The notes under the pieces are model-generated. The model saw only the letters and a list, made by a program, of their open reading frames with translations. It was not told where the DNA came from and did no database searches. A DNA stretch of 64,000 bases, taken from Humulus lupulus (Eukaryota > Streptophyta > Magnoliopsida > Rosales > Cannabaceae). A program made the translations under genes and the position numbers. The stretch lies in contig NC_084801.1 of NCBI RefSeq assembly GCF_963169125.1, forward strand, positions 79,673,696 through 79,737,695. Direction: 5' to 3'. Position 1 is the stretch's first letter, and each line of letters opens with the position of its first letter. Of the stretch, positions 45,571-58,757 are shown in pieces.

Positions 45571-46673
45571 AATATAGTTTTGAGAATTGTTAAAATTCAA
45601 TTAATTTGCATAATTAGGGTCTACACTAATAATTAGTTTGAACAATTAAATATTGAATATATGTTAAATATTAAATGCACCTCTTCATATTCAAAGACAA
45701 TAACTAACTATCTAAACCCTAATTCCGGCTATGCCAATTGTGGTTTACCATTAATATTGAAAATTTTGAACATTAAAAATACAAAATAATTGCACATCTT
45801 AAATATGGTATGGAGAAGTGGAAATTGTTAATGCACCTCTTCAAATTGAAAGATTCAAAGACTATCTATATCCTAGCATTTAGTAAATAATTAATTATTA
45901 TATAAAAGAATATTTTTTATCATTAATTTCGCCTACAAAAATATAGGACTAATTATTGTTTTTTTTTCAAATATTATAAATATGGTATTGAGAATTGGAA
46001 AATTTAATTCATTTGCATAATTAGGGCCTACACTAATAACTAGTTTGAACAATTAAATATTGAATATATGTTAAATATTAAATGCACCTCTTCATATTCA
46101 AAGACAATAACTATCTAAACCCTAATTTCGAAAATCATAATTAGATATGTAAAATTTATTAATATACAAACCTTAATTTCGGCTATGCCAATTGTGGTTT
46201 ACAATTAATATTGAAATTTTTTAAGATTAAAAATACAAAATAATTGCACATCTTAAATGTTCTATTGAGAAGTGGGAATTGTTAATGCACATCTTCAAAT
46301 TAAAAGATTCAAAGACTCTATATCCTAGCATTTAGTAAATAATTAATTATTATATAAAAATATACTTTTTATCATTAATTTCGGCTACAAAAATATAGGG
46401 CTAATTATTGTTTTTTTTAAATATGGTATTGAAAATTGGGAAATTTAATTAATTTTCATAATTAAGAAAATAAATTTCAAAATAGGAGAAGTAATTTTAT
46501 CATGGTATTGAGAATACATCAAGAAAAAACTATAACATTTAAAAAAAACCAAAAACTAAACCAAATTCAGCAAGGTCAACATTATTATATTAATCATAAA
46601 CTAAACAAAAAACATTCAAAAAATATATATATAAAAAAAAACTATAACAATCATAAATAAAACTCTTAGAAAT
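45571..46673. repeat. AT-rich region, about 405-bp unit repeated twice
   Basis: Two long units (about 45600-46005 and 46010-46410) share TTAGGG(T/C)CTACACTAATAA, AAATGCACCTCTTCATATTC and TTAGTAAATAATTAATTATT. Parts match the 9168-10704 repeats in the same orientation. No ORF is supported. Confidence 0.8.
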
Positions 46674-46988
46674 CTATTGACCTTGCTTTGTAGTTTTAAT
46701 TGTTTCATCATCTATTGGCATCTTCATATACTTTTTAAGGCGTTTTTTGTCACCGCCTGTTAAAACTTTAACGATTCGTTGTTCACCATTCTTAACTTTC
46801 ACCATTTCTTCATTCCAAATTTGGATCTCCAACATCAAGTTTCTAACCATAAGCTTGGTTAACTCCGCTCTTTCCTCTTGTTGGGCGATGGAGAAGTTGA
46901 TGAGATCACAAACGTTGCTCCGTGGGACATGATAGTCTCTTTCCTTGGCCAATATTTCTACTATTGAAAATTTCTCCTTTAATACATC
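46674..46988 (-). pseudogene. 3' coding fragment of an unrecognised gene, cut by element G
   Basis: On the - strand a frame is open from the LTR junction (46988) to a stop at 46674, about 104 codons, and ends in KTTKQGQ. The composition is charged with likely helices (SIAQQEERAELTKLMVRNL, GDKKRLKKYMKMPIDD). I do not recognise the family. It lacks a start codon in frame until inside the fragment and is cut precisely at the end of the LTR, so it looks like a last exon whose upstream part lies beyond the nested elements to the right. It could belong to the FAR1/MULE-like unit or to a host gene. Confidence 0.5.
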
Positions 46989-47795
46989 TGTTGACGCGGT
47001 TTTTCACCAATAGTGAATTATATGAATAACTAGGATGGATTAGTGCTTAATGGTGAACTATAATAAGAAAATGATAATACTCAAGAATGCTAGCAATGAA
47101 TTATCAAGAGAAGAAAAGTGATCACTCCTTTTTACGTGGTTCAGAGGTTAAAATCCCCCTAGTCCACGAGCAATATTATTACTGTTTCTCTTTTCATGCT
47201 ATTTTTACAGAGTATTTGCCTTACAAGAAGAATCCAACCATTTACACTACCCAGGGTCTTGGCATTTATAGGAGAATGATCTCTGAGTAGGCATTGGGGT
47301 CATCCCGTGATCTCTTTACCCTTCACGTCATCTCTGTGACACTGACGATTAATATCTAAACCTTACACTAAAGTGTGGTCTAATTAGTAGGTAAGAATGG
47401 ATAATGGGCCGCATGGCCTAAATCAGGTGTGGGATGTCTGATCACGCACGTTTATATTGCGTATCCAGGAATTCGGGAATAAAACAGACACGTGATGTCT
47501 GTTATACGCACGTTTATATTGCATGGCTGACTTTATAAAGATCTTGGGATATATCAGGCCTGTGATGTACCACGACCTTAATGTAGTGCTAGCTCGTGTC
47601 TTTTGATGCCATGTTGGCAATGGTTCCAAGTGATAAACAGCTAAACGATCCGCCAGCTCGAGCTATTTGTTTAGGGGATCGTACCAAATTTCTCCGGATG
47701 AACGGTGAATACATGGCACCTCGGTTATGGCTCTTTATTAGTTCGCTTCTCCCGGGCTGCCTCAACAAGGTATGTGCTGATACTCAGGGCGTACA
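46989..47795 (-). repeat. 3' LTR of element G (807 bp)
   Basis: TGTTGACGCGG start and GGGCGTACA end on the + strand, so TGTACGCCC...GTCAACA when read on the - strand. A diverged relative of the A, E and F LTRs. Confidence 0.87.
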
Positions 47796-48063
47796 TTTGC
47801 CCCCCAAGCCCCTGCCCGTGATCTATGAAGTCACTTTTTTCATTCACGGTGGGGGCTTTTAAACTTCCTTTTCGATTATCCAGACCTTGTGCGTTACTTG
47901 AGTATCGGACACGTGTAACGCCGTGATTGGCGTCTGTTCGGGTTTTGAAGATCGTATTAAATGGCCTGGCCACATTTTTGCCATCGTTTTGTCTTTCAAG
48001 TTATGACCCTCGTATCTCGCATTAATTTAATCGGACAGTCCTCGTTTCCTCATGCCTCTTACG

Positions 48064-48071
48064 TATAAATA
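48064..48071 (+). promoter_or_regulatory. TATA box of the missing antisense gene of element G
   Basis: CGTATAAATAAGAC at 48062-48075, then a TC-rich leader (CCTTTATTTTCTCTC), in the same place relative to the LTR as the antisense promoters of A, E and F. The gene itself is cut off by element H at 48212. Confidence 0.5.
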
Positions 48072-48212
48072 AGACTGGTAGTTTTCAGTACTTATCACCC
48101 TTCATTCGAAATTTTCCTTTATTTTCTCTCTTTCGAAATTTAAAAAGCTCTTCTTCTTCTGCTTATAATCACATAAATCCCCATATTCTTGCCACAAGAA
48201 CCTTTCTGAAGT

Positions 48213-50255
48213 TGTAACGCCCTACTACCTTAGAGCCGTTACTTAGTGAGTTTAAAACAAAATCGTGCTTTTGACTGACTATACGTGGTTTCTAAAACCA
48301 AAAGTGTGTATAAACCAGAGTTTAAGGCTGTACTCTTTGAAAATGTTTAGTTTCATTGAAAACATTAAGTATCAAACATCTGGGATCCCAAAATAAGGTT
48401 TACAAAATATTTACAACTCAAAAATAGATTTACACCAGGTTAACTATCAAAAGAATGGATTAATACAGCCATATACAAAATGCCCCCAACCAAAGCAGTC
48501 GGGCAGGCCGAACATGTACGCACCGCCCCCACGCTCTCCATACTCATGGCCGGTTGACTAACTCCTTGCTTTTACCTGCCACACAGAGCACCCGTGAGCC
48601 GAAGCCCAGCAAGAAAACCCCAAATATTACATAACATATGCAAATAATATAGCTGACATAATCCACTGATAAACAGGAAAACCATCAGACTAAACAAGCA
48701 CGGCCATGCCGCCCCAGAGGCCTTACCAAAGCCTGGGGTCTCGGTCCTCACTGTAAGGATAACTCATGTATCCCTTGGGTCCCACCCTGGCTATAGCATC
48801 CCATGTGCTGAGTGTTACTTCCGGCCCCAAGGCCGTACCCGGCCTTTGCCGCTCTCGGCCTTAGCCGTTCATTTCATTATAATTGCACGCATAATACATT
48901 TTGAAATAATCATTCAAACATATAATAATTCATTCAAGGTCATACATTTTCAAGTAAAACAATCTAGGGCCATGCCCTGCAATAACGCTGTAGTGCTACA
49001 AGCAGAACCATCCCATCAGAAATAGGGGCTAGCACTACAGCGCCCCCTGACTAGCGCTGTAGCGCTAGTTGCAGCCAGACCAAACCCAAAATCGCATCTT
49101 GCGATTTCCTTTTACCATTTCAACCCCAAACTTGTCCAAACCTTTTCCAAACCCAAAAACACACATATCCACACCTCACACTCATCCCAAGCATCCCAAG
49201 AACTCAATCCCAAGCTCAAGCAACCCAAAACTCAAAATCTAACACAATGAACCCAAAAACCAGAAATTCACTCAAACAACAAAGATAGGGTCATAGAAAT
49301 CATACCGTGGGTGGAATTTCGACCTTGAGTTGAACCCTAGACCTCCTTAGCTTGCACCTTCACAACGTTGACCTGATTTCCCCAAAAATCCCATCCATTT
49401 AGCTCAAAAACACAATCCAAACCAGTCAAGCCCTAAAACAGAGATCTCCAAGAACTTAGCTCAAATTTCTGATGTGATCTTGCTAATCCCTTGTAAATCC
49501 CCAAGTCTAGCTTAGGATCCTTGATGCTCAGCCTACCCTAGCTCTCCACTGAGCTTGACTCCAAGAAAAATGAATGAATTTGGTTGGGAGAGCCACAAAC
49601 CGTTCTTTAAAGCCAAACCCTTATGTTTTCCCTCTTTTCTTTTCTCTTCCTTCTTTCTTTTCAGCCTATACTCTTTTCTACAAAATCCACCAAGTATAAA
49701 GCCCCCCTTTAATTCATCTCTTACAAGCCTAAAGACCAATATGCCATCCCTTACTAATTCTAAACCTTTATGTCCATAAAGGGGCATTTTAGTCATATTA
49801 CCCAAATTCCCACTAACTCCTCAAGTGTTCCTAATAATTTCCGCTCGCTACCCAATACCTGATTAATCATCAAATATACATTCCTCATCATCAAGATTAA
49901 CCTCAATATACTTTCCAAATTCCCATTTAAACTCCCCAGGCTTAACCTAAGCCGGGTATAGATTCCCGCTTTGACTTTTCCGCTAACCCGCTCATTCTAG
50001 GATCGTCTCGAGTCACAGATCACAGATATCAACACGGTCATGCCCAAAATGGCCAAATTACAAATATGCTCAATCAGGCCTACATGCATACTAATTCACA
50101 TAGTCATGCATCACAAATAATCAAATAGTCATATAACGTGCATTAAATCATAATCATGCATTAAACTCATTAAAGTCACACACAGAATCCCATTATGCCC
50201 GCCAGGCACACTACTCAAGGCCCTTAAGCCTTAATAGCGAATTTGGGTCGTTACA
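48213..50255 (-). repeat. 3' LTR of element H (2043 bp, internal deletion)
   Basis: TGTAACGCCC ... GGGTCGTTACA on the + strand. It matches the 5' LTR from 57429 onward but lacks about 330 bp between GCAATAAC (48979) and GCTACAAGCAG. A polypurine tract, TGAGGAGGGGATAG on the - strand, abuts it at 50256-50269. Confidence 0.92.
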
Positions 50256-50291
50256 ACTATCCCCTCCTCATGAAAATTTCATCCTCGATAT

Positions 50292-53200
50292 TTACCTAAA
50301 CAACTCGGGATACCGCTCCCGCATATCAGACTCCAGTTCCCATGTCGCCTCTTCAACCTTGCTATTCCTCCACAATATCTTAAGCAAGGCGATGGTCTTG
50401 ATCCTCGAGACTTTGTCCTTTCTATCAAGGATCTGAACAGGCTTTTCTTCGTATGATAAATCCCGATCCAACTCCAAGTTCTCAAAGCTCAACACATGAG
50501 TAGTATCCGATACATACTTCCGAAGCATGGATACATGAAACACGTCATGAACCCCTGATAGAGCTGGAGGCATTGCTAACCTGTAAGCCACCTCTCCAAC
50601 TCGTTCCAGAACCTCAAAGGGGCCAACAAACCAGGGACTCAGCTTGCCCCGAATGCCGAATCGTTTTACTCCTCTCAGGGGTGAAACCCTGAGGAATACA
50701 TGATCACCAACCTGAAATTCCACACTCCTGCGTCTCTGATCTGAATAACTCTTCTGGCGACTCTGGGAGGCGAGCATACGAGCTATAATTTTCTCAAGTG
50801 CCTCATTGGTCCTCTGAACCATATCAGGACCTAAATACCTCCTCTCACCTGCCTCATCCCAGTGAATCGGTGATCTGCACTTCCTCCCATACAACATCTC
50901 ATACGGAGCCACTCCGATAGTCGCCTGATAACTATTATTGTACGAGAATTCAATCAGGGGGAGATACCTACTCCAAGATCCCCCAAAATCCAACACACAA
51001 GCTTGTAACATGTCCTCCAGTATCTGTATTGTCCTCTCAGACTGTCCATCCATCTGAGGATGATAAGCAGTACTAAACCGAAGCTGTGTGCCCATTGCCT
51101 TCTGTAGGCTCTTCCAAAACTTGGAAGTGAAAGTGGGGTCTCTGTCGGATACTATCGACCTCGGAGCCCCATGAAGTCGAACAATCTCCTTCACATAAAG
51201 CTCTGCATACTGCTCCACAGCATAAGTTGTCTTCACAGGTAAGAAGTGGGCGGACTTAGTATACCAGTCCACAATCACCCACACCGAGTCATGCTGACCC
51301 ACGGTCTTCGGCAATCCTACCACAAAGTCCATGGCAATATCTTCCCATTTCCACTCAGGAATCCCTAGAGGCTGTAATAATCCTGCTGGCCTCTGATGTT
51401 CAGCCTTAATCTGCTAATAGGTTAAGCATCTAGCCACATAGTCCACCACGTCCCTCTTCATGCCTGACCACCAATATAAAACCTTCAAGTCATGGTACAT
51501 CTTCGTAGAACCTGGGTGCAAAGAGTAGGGAGTGGTATGAGACTTGTCCAGAACCTCTCGCTGAATGTCTGGATCAATCGGAACACAAATGCATCCCTTG
51601 TACCTCAGCAAACCCATCTCAGAAATAGAGAAGTCCTTAGCTGCTACAGTTAGGACATTCTCTCTACGTTCAACTAACTGGGGGTCCCTTCCCTGTGCTT
51701 CCTTAATCCTCTCAAGGAGCGTTGACTGGAGAGTAATGTTTGCTAACCTACCAACCACTAACTCTATACCTGCTCTGTCCATCTCTCCGGCTAGTCTGTC
51801 AGATATCTGTCTCGAACTATACAGTTGTCTTGGGCCCCTCCGGCTCAATGCATCAGCCACTACATTAGCCTTCCCAGGATGGTATAGGATATCACAATCG
51901 TAATCCTTTACCAACTCTAGCCACCGTCTCTAGCGCATATTCAAGTCCTTCTGGGTAAAGAAATACTTTAGACTTTTGTGATCAGTGTATATCTCGCATC
52001 TCTCTCCATACAGATAGTGTCTCCAAACCTTAAGTGCGAATACCACTGCAGCTAACTCCAGGTCATGCGTGGGGTATCTCTGCTCGTACTCCTTTAATTG
52101 CCTTGATGCATACGCTATCACTTTCCCAGCCTGCATCAACACGCATCCCAGACCCTGTCTAGAAGCGTCACAGTAGACCACAAACTTCTCATCATCTGTT
52201 GGCAGGCTCAGCACTGGTGCAGTAATCAACCGCCGCTTCAACTCTTTAAAGCTGTTCTCACATCGATCTGTCCACACATACTTGGTCTTCTTCCTTGTCA
52301 ATTCTGTCAATGGAGTAGCAATTCTGGAGAACCCCTCTACAAACCGCCGGTAGTAACCTACTAGTCCAAGGAAACTTCTAACTTCAGGAACACTGCTGGG
52401 TCTAGGCCAATCTCTTACTGCTTCCGTCTTGCTTGGGTCGACCAGCAACCCATCCTTACTGATAATATGGCCTAGAAATGAAACTTGCGATAACCAGAAC
52501 TCACATTTGCTAAACTTAGCATATAACTTATGCTCTCTTAACCGCTGCAACACCAGGCGCAGATGATGCTCATGCTCTGTCTCTGACTGGGAGTATACTA
52601 GGATATCATCAATAAATACAATCACAAACTTATCCAGATAGTCCTTGAAAATTCTGTTCATCAAATCCATAAATGTTGCTGGGGCATTGGTAATCCAAAG
52701 GACATAACCATAAATTCATAATGCCCATACCGTGTCCGAAAAGCAGTCTTTGGTACGTCCTCTTCTTTGATCCTCAACTGATAGTAGCCTGATCGGAGAT
52801 TAATCTTCGAAAACACTGTACTCCCTTGAAGCTGATCAAATAAATCGTCGATCCTAGGCAACAGATACTTGTTCTTGATGGTCAACTTATTCAACTCCCT
52901 GTAGTCAATGCACATCCGGAGCGATCCATCCTTTTTCTTAACAAATAATACTGGAGTACCCCATGGTGAGAAACTCGGTCTGACAAACCCCAAATCCAGT
53001 AGTTCCTACAACTGGATCTTCAATTCCTTTAATTCTGCCGGAGCCATTCTGTAGGGTGCCTTGGACATTGGCTCTGCTCCCGGAACCAACTCTATGACTA
53101 ACTCAATCTCCCGCTGTAGCGGCAATCCCGGCAGGTCTGCTGGAAACAAGTCTGGAAACTCACAGACCACTTTGGTTTCATTCGGTCCCACTGCCGTCAC

Positions 53201-56200
53201 CTTGGAGGAATCTATAATACTTGCTAGGAATCCTATGCAACCCTCCTGCATCAGGTCTCTAGCCTTTAGTGTTGAGATCGTAGGCACCCGCAGTCCATTC
53301 ACCGTTCCCACAAACACAAAGGGTGCCTCGCCCTCTGGTTCAAAGGTCACCATTCGTCGCTTACAGTCAATTGTTGCCCCATACCGCGTTAGCCAATCCA
53401 TTCCTAGTATTATATCAAAATCGTCCATATCTAGCTCAACCAGGTCAACAAACAATTCTCTACCGTCTATAACTACTGGTGTAACGCCCTACTTCCTTAG
53501 AGCCGTTACTTAGTGAGTTTTAAGACAAAACAATGTGCAAAGATCTCGCTAACCGAGGTTTTGAAACGAAAGTGTGACTAATTAAAAGTTAAGGCTGTAA
53601 TCTTAGAAAAATGCGTTGTTTCAATAAAACTCCTAATATTAAACATTGGGATCCCAAAATAAGGTTTGAAAACTATTTACATCTTAAAAATGAGTTCACA
53701 GTTGATAAATCATAAAAATCATAGATTATTACAGCCATTTTCAAATAAACCCCCAACCAAAGCAGTCGGGCAGGCCCAACATGTACGCGCCGCTTCACGC
53801 TCTCCGTACTCATGGTTGGTTGATTCAGTCATTGCCCTTACCTGCAACACAGAGCACCCGTGAGCCGAAGCCCAGCAAGAAAACTCATGCAGAACATAAC
53901 ATATGCAATGTATACAGTTTATCATAACAGATAATCCACAATAAACAAGTCAATCATTAGACTAAGCAAACACGGCCAAGCCGCCCCAGAGCCTTACCGA
54001 AGCCTGCGGTATCGGTTCTCACCGCGAGGATAACTCATGTATCCCTTGGGTCCCACCCTGAATATAGCATAACACATGTATCCACCGGGCCCCGCCCTGA
54101 TTATAGCATCCCATGTGCTAGGTGTTACTTTCGGCCCACGGCCGCCCCGACTTACGCCGTACTCGGCCCACGGCCGCCCCGGCCTACGCCGTACTCGGCC
54201 CACGGCCGTTCATTTCATCATAATCACACATATAGTACATTCGAAATAATCATTCACACACATCATGATTCATTTAAGTTTAAACATTTGCACATAATAA
54301 AATCTGGGGCCATGCCCTAACCTCGGGTGTTATAGTTTTCTTACCTGCATTCCGAGCCTCCTGATGCACCAAAGCCGCGAGCACGGTCCTCTAGCACGAG
54401 CCTCTGAAAGAACCTAGTCACAACACACAAGAAACATCCCTCATTACTAATCAACCCAAAACCACTTCCCGGGACCAATCCCACACTCCCGGGGCCTCTA
54501 AAACCTTAAAACAACACCCCGGAGACATCCCCCGAACCCCCAGAGCAAAGGCCTAAAATTGCCTAAAAATGATGCCCTAAAGTTTGCCTTGTGCCGCGGC
54601 ACCCATCAGTCAGAGGCTCCCTTGCCGCGGCACGAAAAACCTGTGTCGCGGCACGCCTTCGCAGACCCAGAATTCTGGGTTTTCTCCTGCGTTTTCTCCG
54701 AGCTAAAACCTTCCCAATTCATACCAAACCAATACCCAAACCCCAAAATCAAATCCAAACTTCATATGACCCATCTAGCAACCCATAAACATCATCAAAG
54801 CAATCAAACACACAATCAAATCCCCAAAATCCACATCCTTGATTTCAATTTCAGAAAATTAAAAACTCAAAGTTCAAACTTAAACCATGCTCAAATCTCT
54901 TAACCCATAACATAATCAAGCCTTAAATGTGTATAAATTCCTTACCTCAAGTAGAGAATCCCATCCCAAGCTCCCTTGATTCATCTCCTAAGTCTCCAAA
55001 TTTCAGCTCCTTCACTTCTCTTCTTCTTCTTCTTCTTCTTCTTCTTCTCATTGCCCTAACTTTCCTTCTCTTTCGTTTTTCTTCTCTTTAGTTTTTATCA
55101 AAACCAATCAATGCCAAGCCCCAAACTGTGTACCCCCTATAACCCAGCTGCCATAAATCAATTTCCCATCCAAATGACCATTTTACCCCTCCTTGCCTAT
55201 CCTTTCCCAACTAAACCTCAAGGGCACTTAAGTCCTTTTACTTCTATCTCATTTCTACCATTTTATACCTAGAACTTGTTACTCTCAGCAGTAACTAATG
55301 GTTACCCAGGTTACTAAATCTCCAATAACCATTACCCGCTAAATCTCAACTTAACCATAAAATTCCCGAGGTACCCCTAGGCTCCTCCCGAGCCGGGTAT
55401 AGAAATCCCGTTGTGACTCTTACGTTAAATTGCTCTCTAGGACCGTCTCGGCACGTGCATCACAAAATAACACCACACTCATGTGGTACAAATCACGGAA
55501 TACAATTATCACAAATATGCCCTCGGCGAGCTAAAATTACAATTATGCCCTTCAAACACAATCATGGCCTACATGCATACTAATACACATATACATGCGT
55601 CTCAGATAAATAAATAGTCAAATAACATGCTTTAAATCATAACCATGCATTTAACTCATAAAATCACACATAATTCCCATCGTGCCCTCCTGGCACGCTA
55701 ATCAAGGCCCTTAAGCCTTATTAGCGAATTTGGGTCGTTACAACTGGTAATGCTCTAACCCACCTCCTAGAGACTACCAGTTCTCCTGTAGGCAATAAAG
55801 TTTGAAAACCCCTAGCATACAAAATACTAGGTCTACAAAGCTGATCAATCACCCTAGCAGAAACAAATGAGTGTGTAGCACCAGAATCAATCAATGCAGT
55901 AAACAAGGATCCAGCGCTAAGAATCTGACCTGTGACCACTGAAGGACTGGCCTCTGCCTCAGTCTGAGTCAAAGTGAAAACCCTAGCAGGAGCGAGGCTG
56001 TCTCCCTGCCTTGGCTCCTCCTTCTTAGCCTGCGGGCTATCTTTCTTCAAGTGACTGGTGCTCCCACATACAAAGCATGCCCTGGTCCAGCACTCGCCCT
56101 GATGCCGTCGCCTGTATCGAGGACACATCGGAAAGTTCCTCCAGCTGTCATTTCCGCCCTGGCGGCCACCCATCGAACCGCGAACCCTCCTATCAGAACC

Positions 56201-57088
56201 ATAAGGAGAAAATGAATCTGGTGCTCTCCTCTTCACCTCACTGGGGCCGCTGCCCCGACTAGGCCCAGAAGAAGAAGGCACTGCCCACATGGTATCGCGC
56301 CCAGCAGTGCTATCCTTCCAGATCTGATCCTCAGCCCTCTCAGCAGTGAGGGCCTTGTCTACCACTTGCGCATAAGTAGTCTCTGGAGCCAGTGTAATAC
56401 TCACATCACGGGCGATCATTATGTTCAATCCCCGTATAAACCTGTCCCTTCTGGCCGCATCAGTCGGCACTAGCTCTGGCGCAAACTTCGCCAATCTATC
56501 AAATACCAAGGTGTACTCGGTGACGGATAACCTGTTCTGCGTCAGGTTGACAAACTCATCAGTCTTCACAGCTCGAACGGCTACGCTGTAGTACTTCTCA
56601 TTAAAAATGCTCTTGAAATCTTCCCAAGTCATAGCTGCAGTATCCCTTCGCTGCCTTACCACATCCCACCATATTCTTGCATCATTTCTTAGCATATAAC
56701 AGGCACAATCAACCATGTCATTTCCTTCAACCCTCATGAAGTCCAAGATTACAGAAATCGTACTCATCCACTACTCAGCCTGCAGTGGGTCTGCTCCGCC
56801 CTCAAAGGTAGGAGGTTGTTGTTTCCTGAATCTTTCATACAGTGGTTCCAACCTGTTCTCAGTCACAGGTTGAACCGGAGCTGGTACCACACTCGGCTGT
56901 AGTGGTAACCCAGTGGCTGGTAGAGGAGCTGGTTGCCTCAACTGACTAAGCTCATCCTTTGTTCTCTTCAACCTAGCCTCCATCTCGGCTAAAATTTGCT
57001 GCCAGTTCTGAGGAGCAGGTGGAGGGTCCTGACTCTGGTTTTCATCCTCGGCCCAGATGCCGCGGAGTCTCGATGATTGGCGAGGCAT
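50292..57088 (-). pseudogene. Element H gag-pol with chromodomain, degenerate and split by solo LTR I
   Basis: Gag starts at ATG 57088 (MPRQSSRLRG). The gag domain lies near 56740-56400. The zinc knuckle reads CFVCGSTSHLKKDSP (last Cys lost). Protease has IDSGATHSF (about 55890) and resumes at 53474, after the inserted LTR, reaching LGMDWL. RT has FIDD where YVDD is more usual (about 52615). Integrase (51332-50700) has D-D-E motifs (IVDWYTKS, SDRDPTF, DGQSERT). The C terminus is chromodomain-like (SKVEEATWELESDM). Stops: TAG at 56773, 53008, 51932 and 51416. A one-base loss near 52690 shifts the frame in RT. It is not active. Confidence 0.93.
53480..55742 (-). mobile_element. Solo LTR I (Tekay type, 2263 bp) inside element H
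   Basis: TGTAACGCCC ... GGGTCGTTACA on the + strand, with a perfect target duplication ACTGG (53475-53479 and 55743-55747). It shares family sequence with the H LTRs but is a different subfamily. It holds a 32-bp unit repeated 2.5 times (54131-54210) and a (TTC)n microsatellite (55018-55048). Confidence 0.94.
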
Positions 57089-57413
57089 TACCACTAAATG
57101 CCTGCAATCAGTGACACCGCTCATCAGGCATGATAACAAGGTTCAATTTCCACCTCTCAATCTCAACAACAACCAAAATCAACAATCCAACAAGACATAT
57201 AGATATCATACAGCACACAACGGGCCTTGCCCTGGAATCATGCATATGTTATTTCACTCATCATGCTCATAACAATCTAGGAAGGCGCACAAAGCATTAA
57301 ACACATATTCATGTATATATCAATCGACCATACCAATCAACCCTGAGTCGAGCTTTTCAATGGCAGCGTGCGTACATGTTCGGTTAATCTCCAGAACTAA
57401 TAAACCTTGGCTC

Positions 57414-57425
57414 GCTCTGATACCA
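57414..57425 (-). other. Primer binding site, element H (tRNA-Met)
   Basis: TGGTATCAGAGC on the - strand, three bases inside the 5' LTR; it pairs with the 3' end of initiator tRNA-Met, as in many plant retroelements. Confidence 0.9.
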
Positions 57426-57428
57426 AGT

Positions 57429-58757
57429 TGTAATGCCCTACTACCTTAGAGCCATTACTTAGTGAGTTTAAAACAAAATTGTGCTTTTGACTGACTATAC
57501 GTGGTTTCTAAAACCAAAAGTGTGTATAAACCAGAGTTTAAGGCTGTACTCTTTGAAAATGTTTAGTTTCATTGAAAACATTAAGTATCAAACATCTGGG
57601 ATCCCAAAATAAGGTTTACAAAATATTTACAACTCAAAAATAGATTTACACCAGGTTAACTATCAAAAGAATGGATTAATACAGCCATATACAAAATGCC
57701 CCCAACCAAAGCAGTCGGGCAGGCCGAACATGTACGCACCGCCCCCACGCTCTCCATACTCATGGCCGGTTGACTGACTCCTTGCTTTTACCTGCCACAC
57801 AGAGCACCCGTGAGCCGAAGCCCAGCAAGAAAACCCCAAATAGTACATAACATATGCAAATAATATAGCTGACATAATCCACTGATAAACAGGAAAACCA
57901 TCAGACTAAACAAGCACGGCCATGCCGCCCCAGAGGCCTTACCAAAGCCTGGGGTCTCGGTCCTCACAGTAAGGATAACTCATGTATCCCTTGGGTCCCA
58001 CCCTGGCTATAGCATCCCATGTGCTGAGTGTTACTTCCGACCCCAAGGCCGTACCCGGCCTTTGCCGCTTTCGGCCTTAGCCGTTCATTTCATTATAATT
58101 GCACGCATAATACATTTCGAAATAATCATTCAAACATATAATAATTCATTCAAGGTCATACATTTGCAAGTAAAACAATCTAGGGCCATGCCCTGCAATA
58201 ACACTGTGGGCCCATGCCCTAATCCCGGGTGTTACGGTTTTCTTACCTTTAAATTCGATGGCATTGATCAACCTGACTCCTTGAGCACGATCCTACTCGA
58301 GCCCTAGCCCTTACCTAAGCAAAATCCATAAGTCAAAGTCATTACCAAACCTCGAGTCCAAAACCTAGCCTCGGGACCAATCCCGAGCCCCCGGGAAGTC
58401 CTAGATCCCCAAAACAAAGTGGCGGAATCGAGCCCCAAACCCTAGGTCAAAATCCCTTCACAGAAGCCCAAAAATCCCCTCTGTGAACAGTGCAGCGCTA
58501 CAGCGCTACAGCGCTCTAAAGAGGGCGCTGGAGCGCTACAAGCAGAACCACCCCATCAGAAACAGGGGCTAGCGCTACAGCGCCCCCTGACTAGCGCTAG
58601 TTGCAGCCAGACCAAACCCAAAATCGCATCTTGCGATTTCCTTTTACCATTTCAACCCCAAACTTGTCCAAACCTTTTCCAAACCCAAAAACACACATAT
58701 CCACACCTCACACTCATCCCAAGCATCCCAAGAACTCAATCCCAAGCTTAAGCAACC
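57429..58757 (-). repeat. 5' LTR of element H, interrupted by element F
   Basis: Homologous to 48213-50255 and cut after AAGCAACC at 58757. It keeps the segment with repeated AGCGCTAC words (about 58497-58590) that is reduced in the 3' LTR. The rest lies beyond element F, outside the window. Confidence 0.9.

Larger units (their letters stand above)
46989..48212 (-). mobile_element. Element G: 3' end of a - strand Tat element, interrupted by H
   Basis: It holds a 3' LTR (46989-47795), a terminal polypurine tract (47796-47809), and 400 bp that include an antisense-gene promoter. It is broken at 48212 by the LTR of element H. The remainder lies to the right of the window. The five bases left of the LTR are ACATC. 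Confidence 0.85.

Noticed and set aside
9168..46673. Terminal inverted repeats of a MULE
   Set aside because: The shared AT-rich blocks are in the same orientation; I found no inverted pair or 9-bp duplication.
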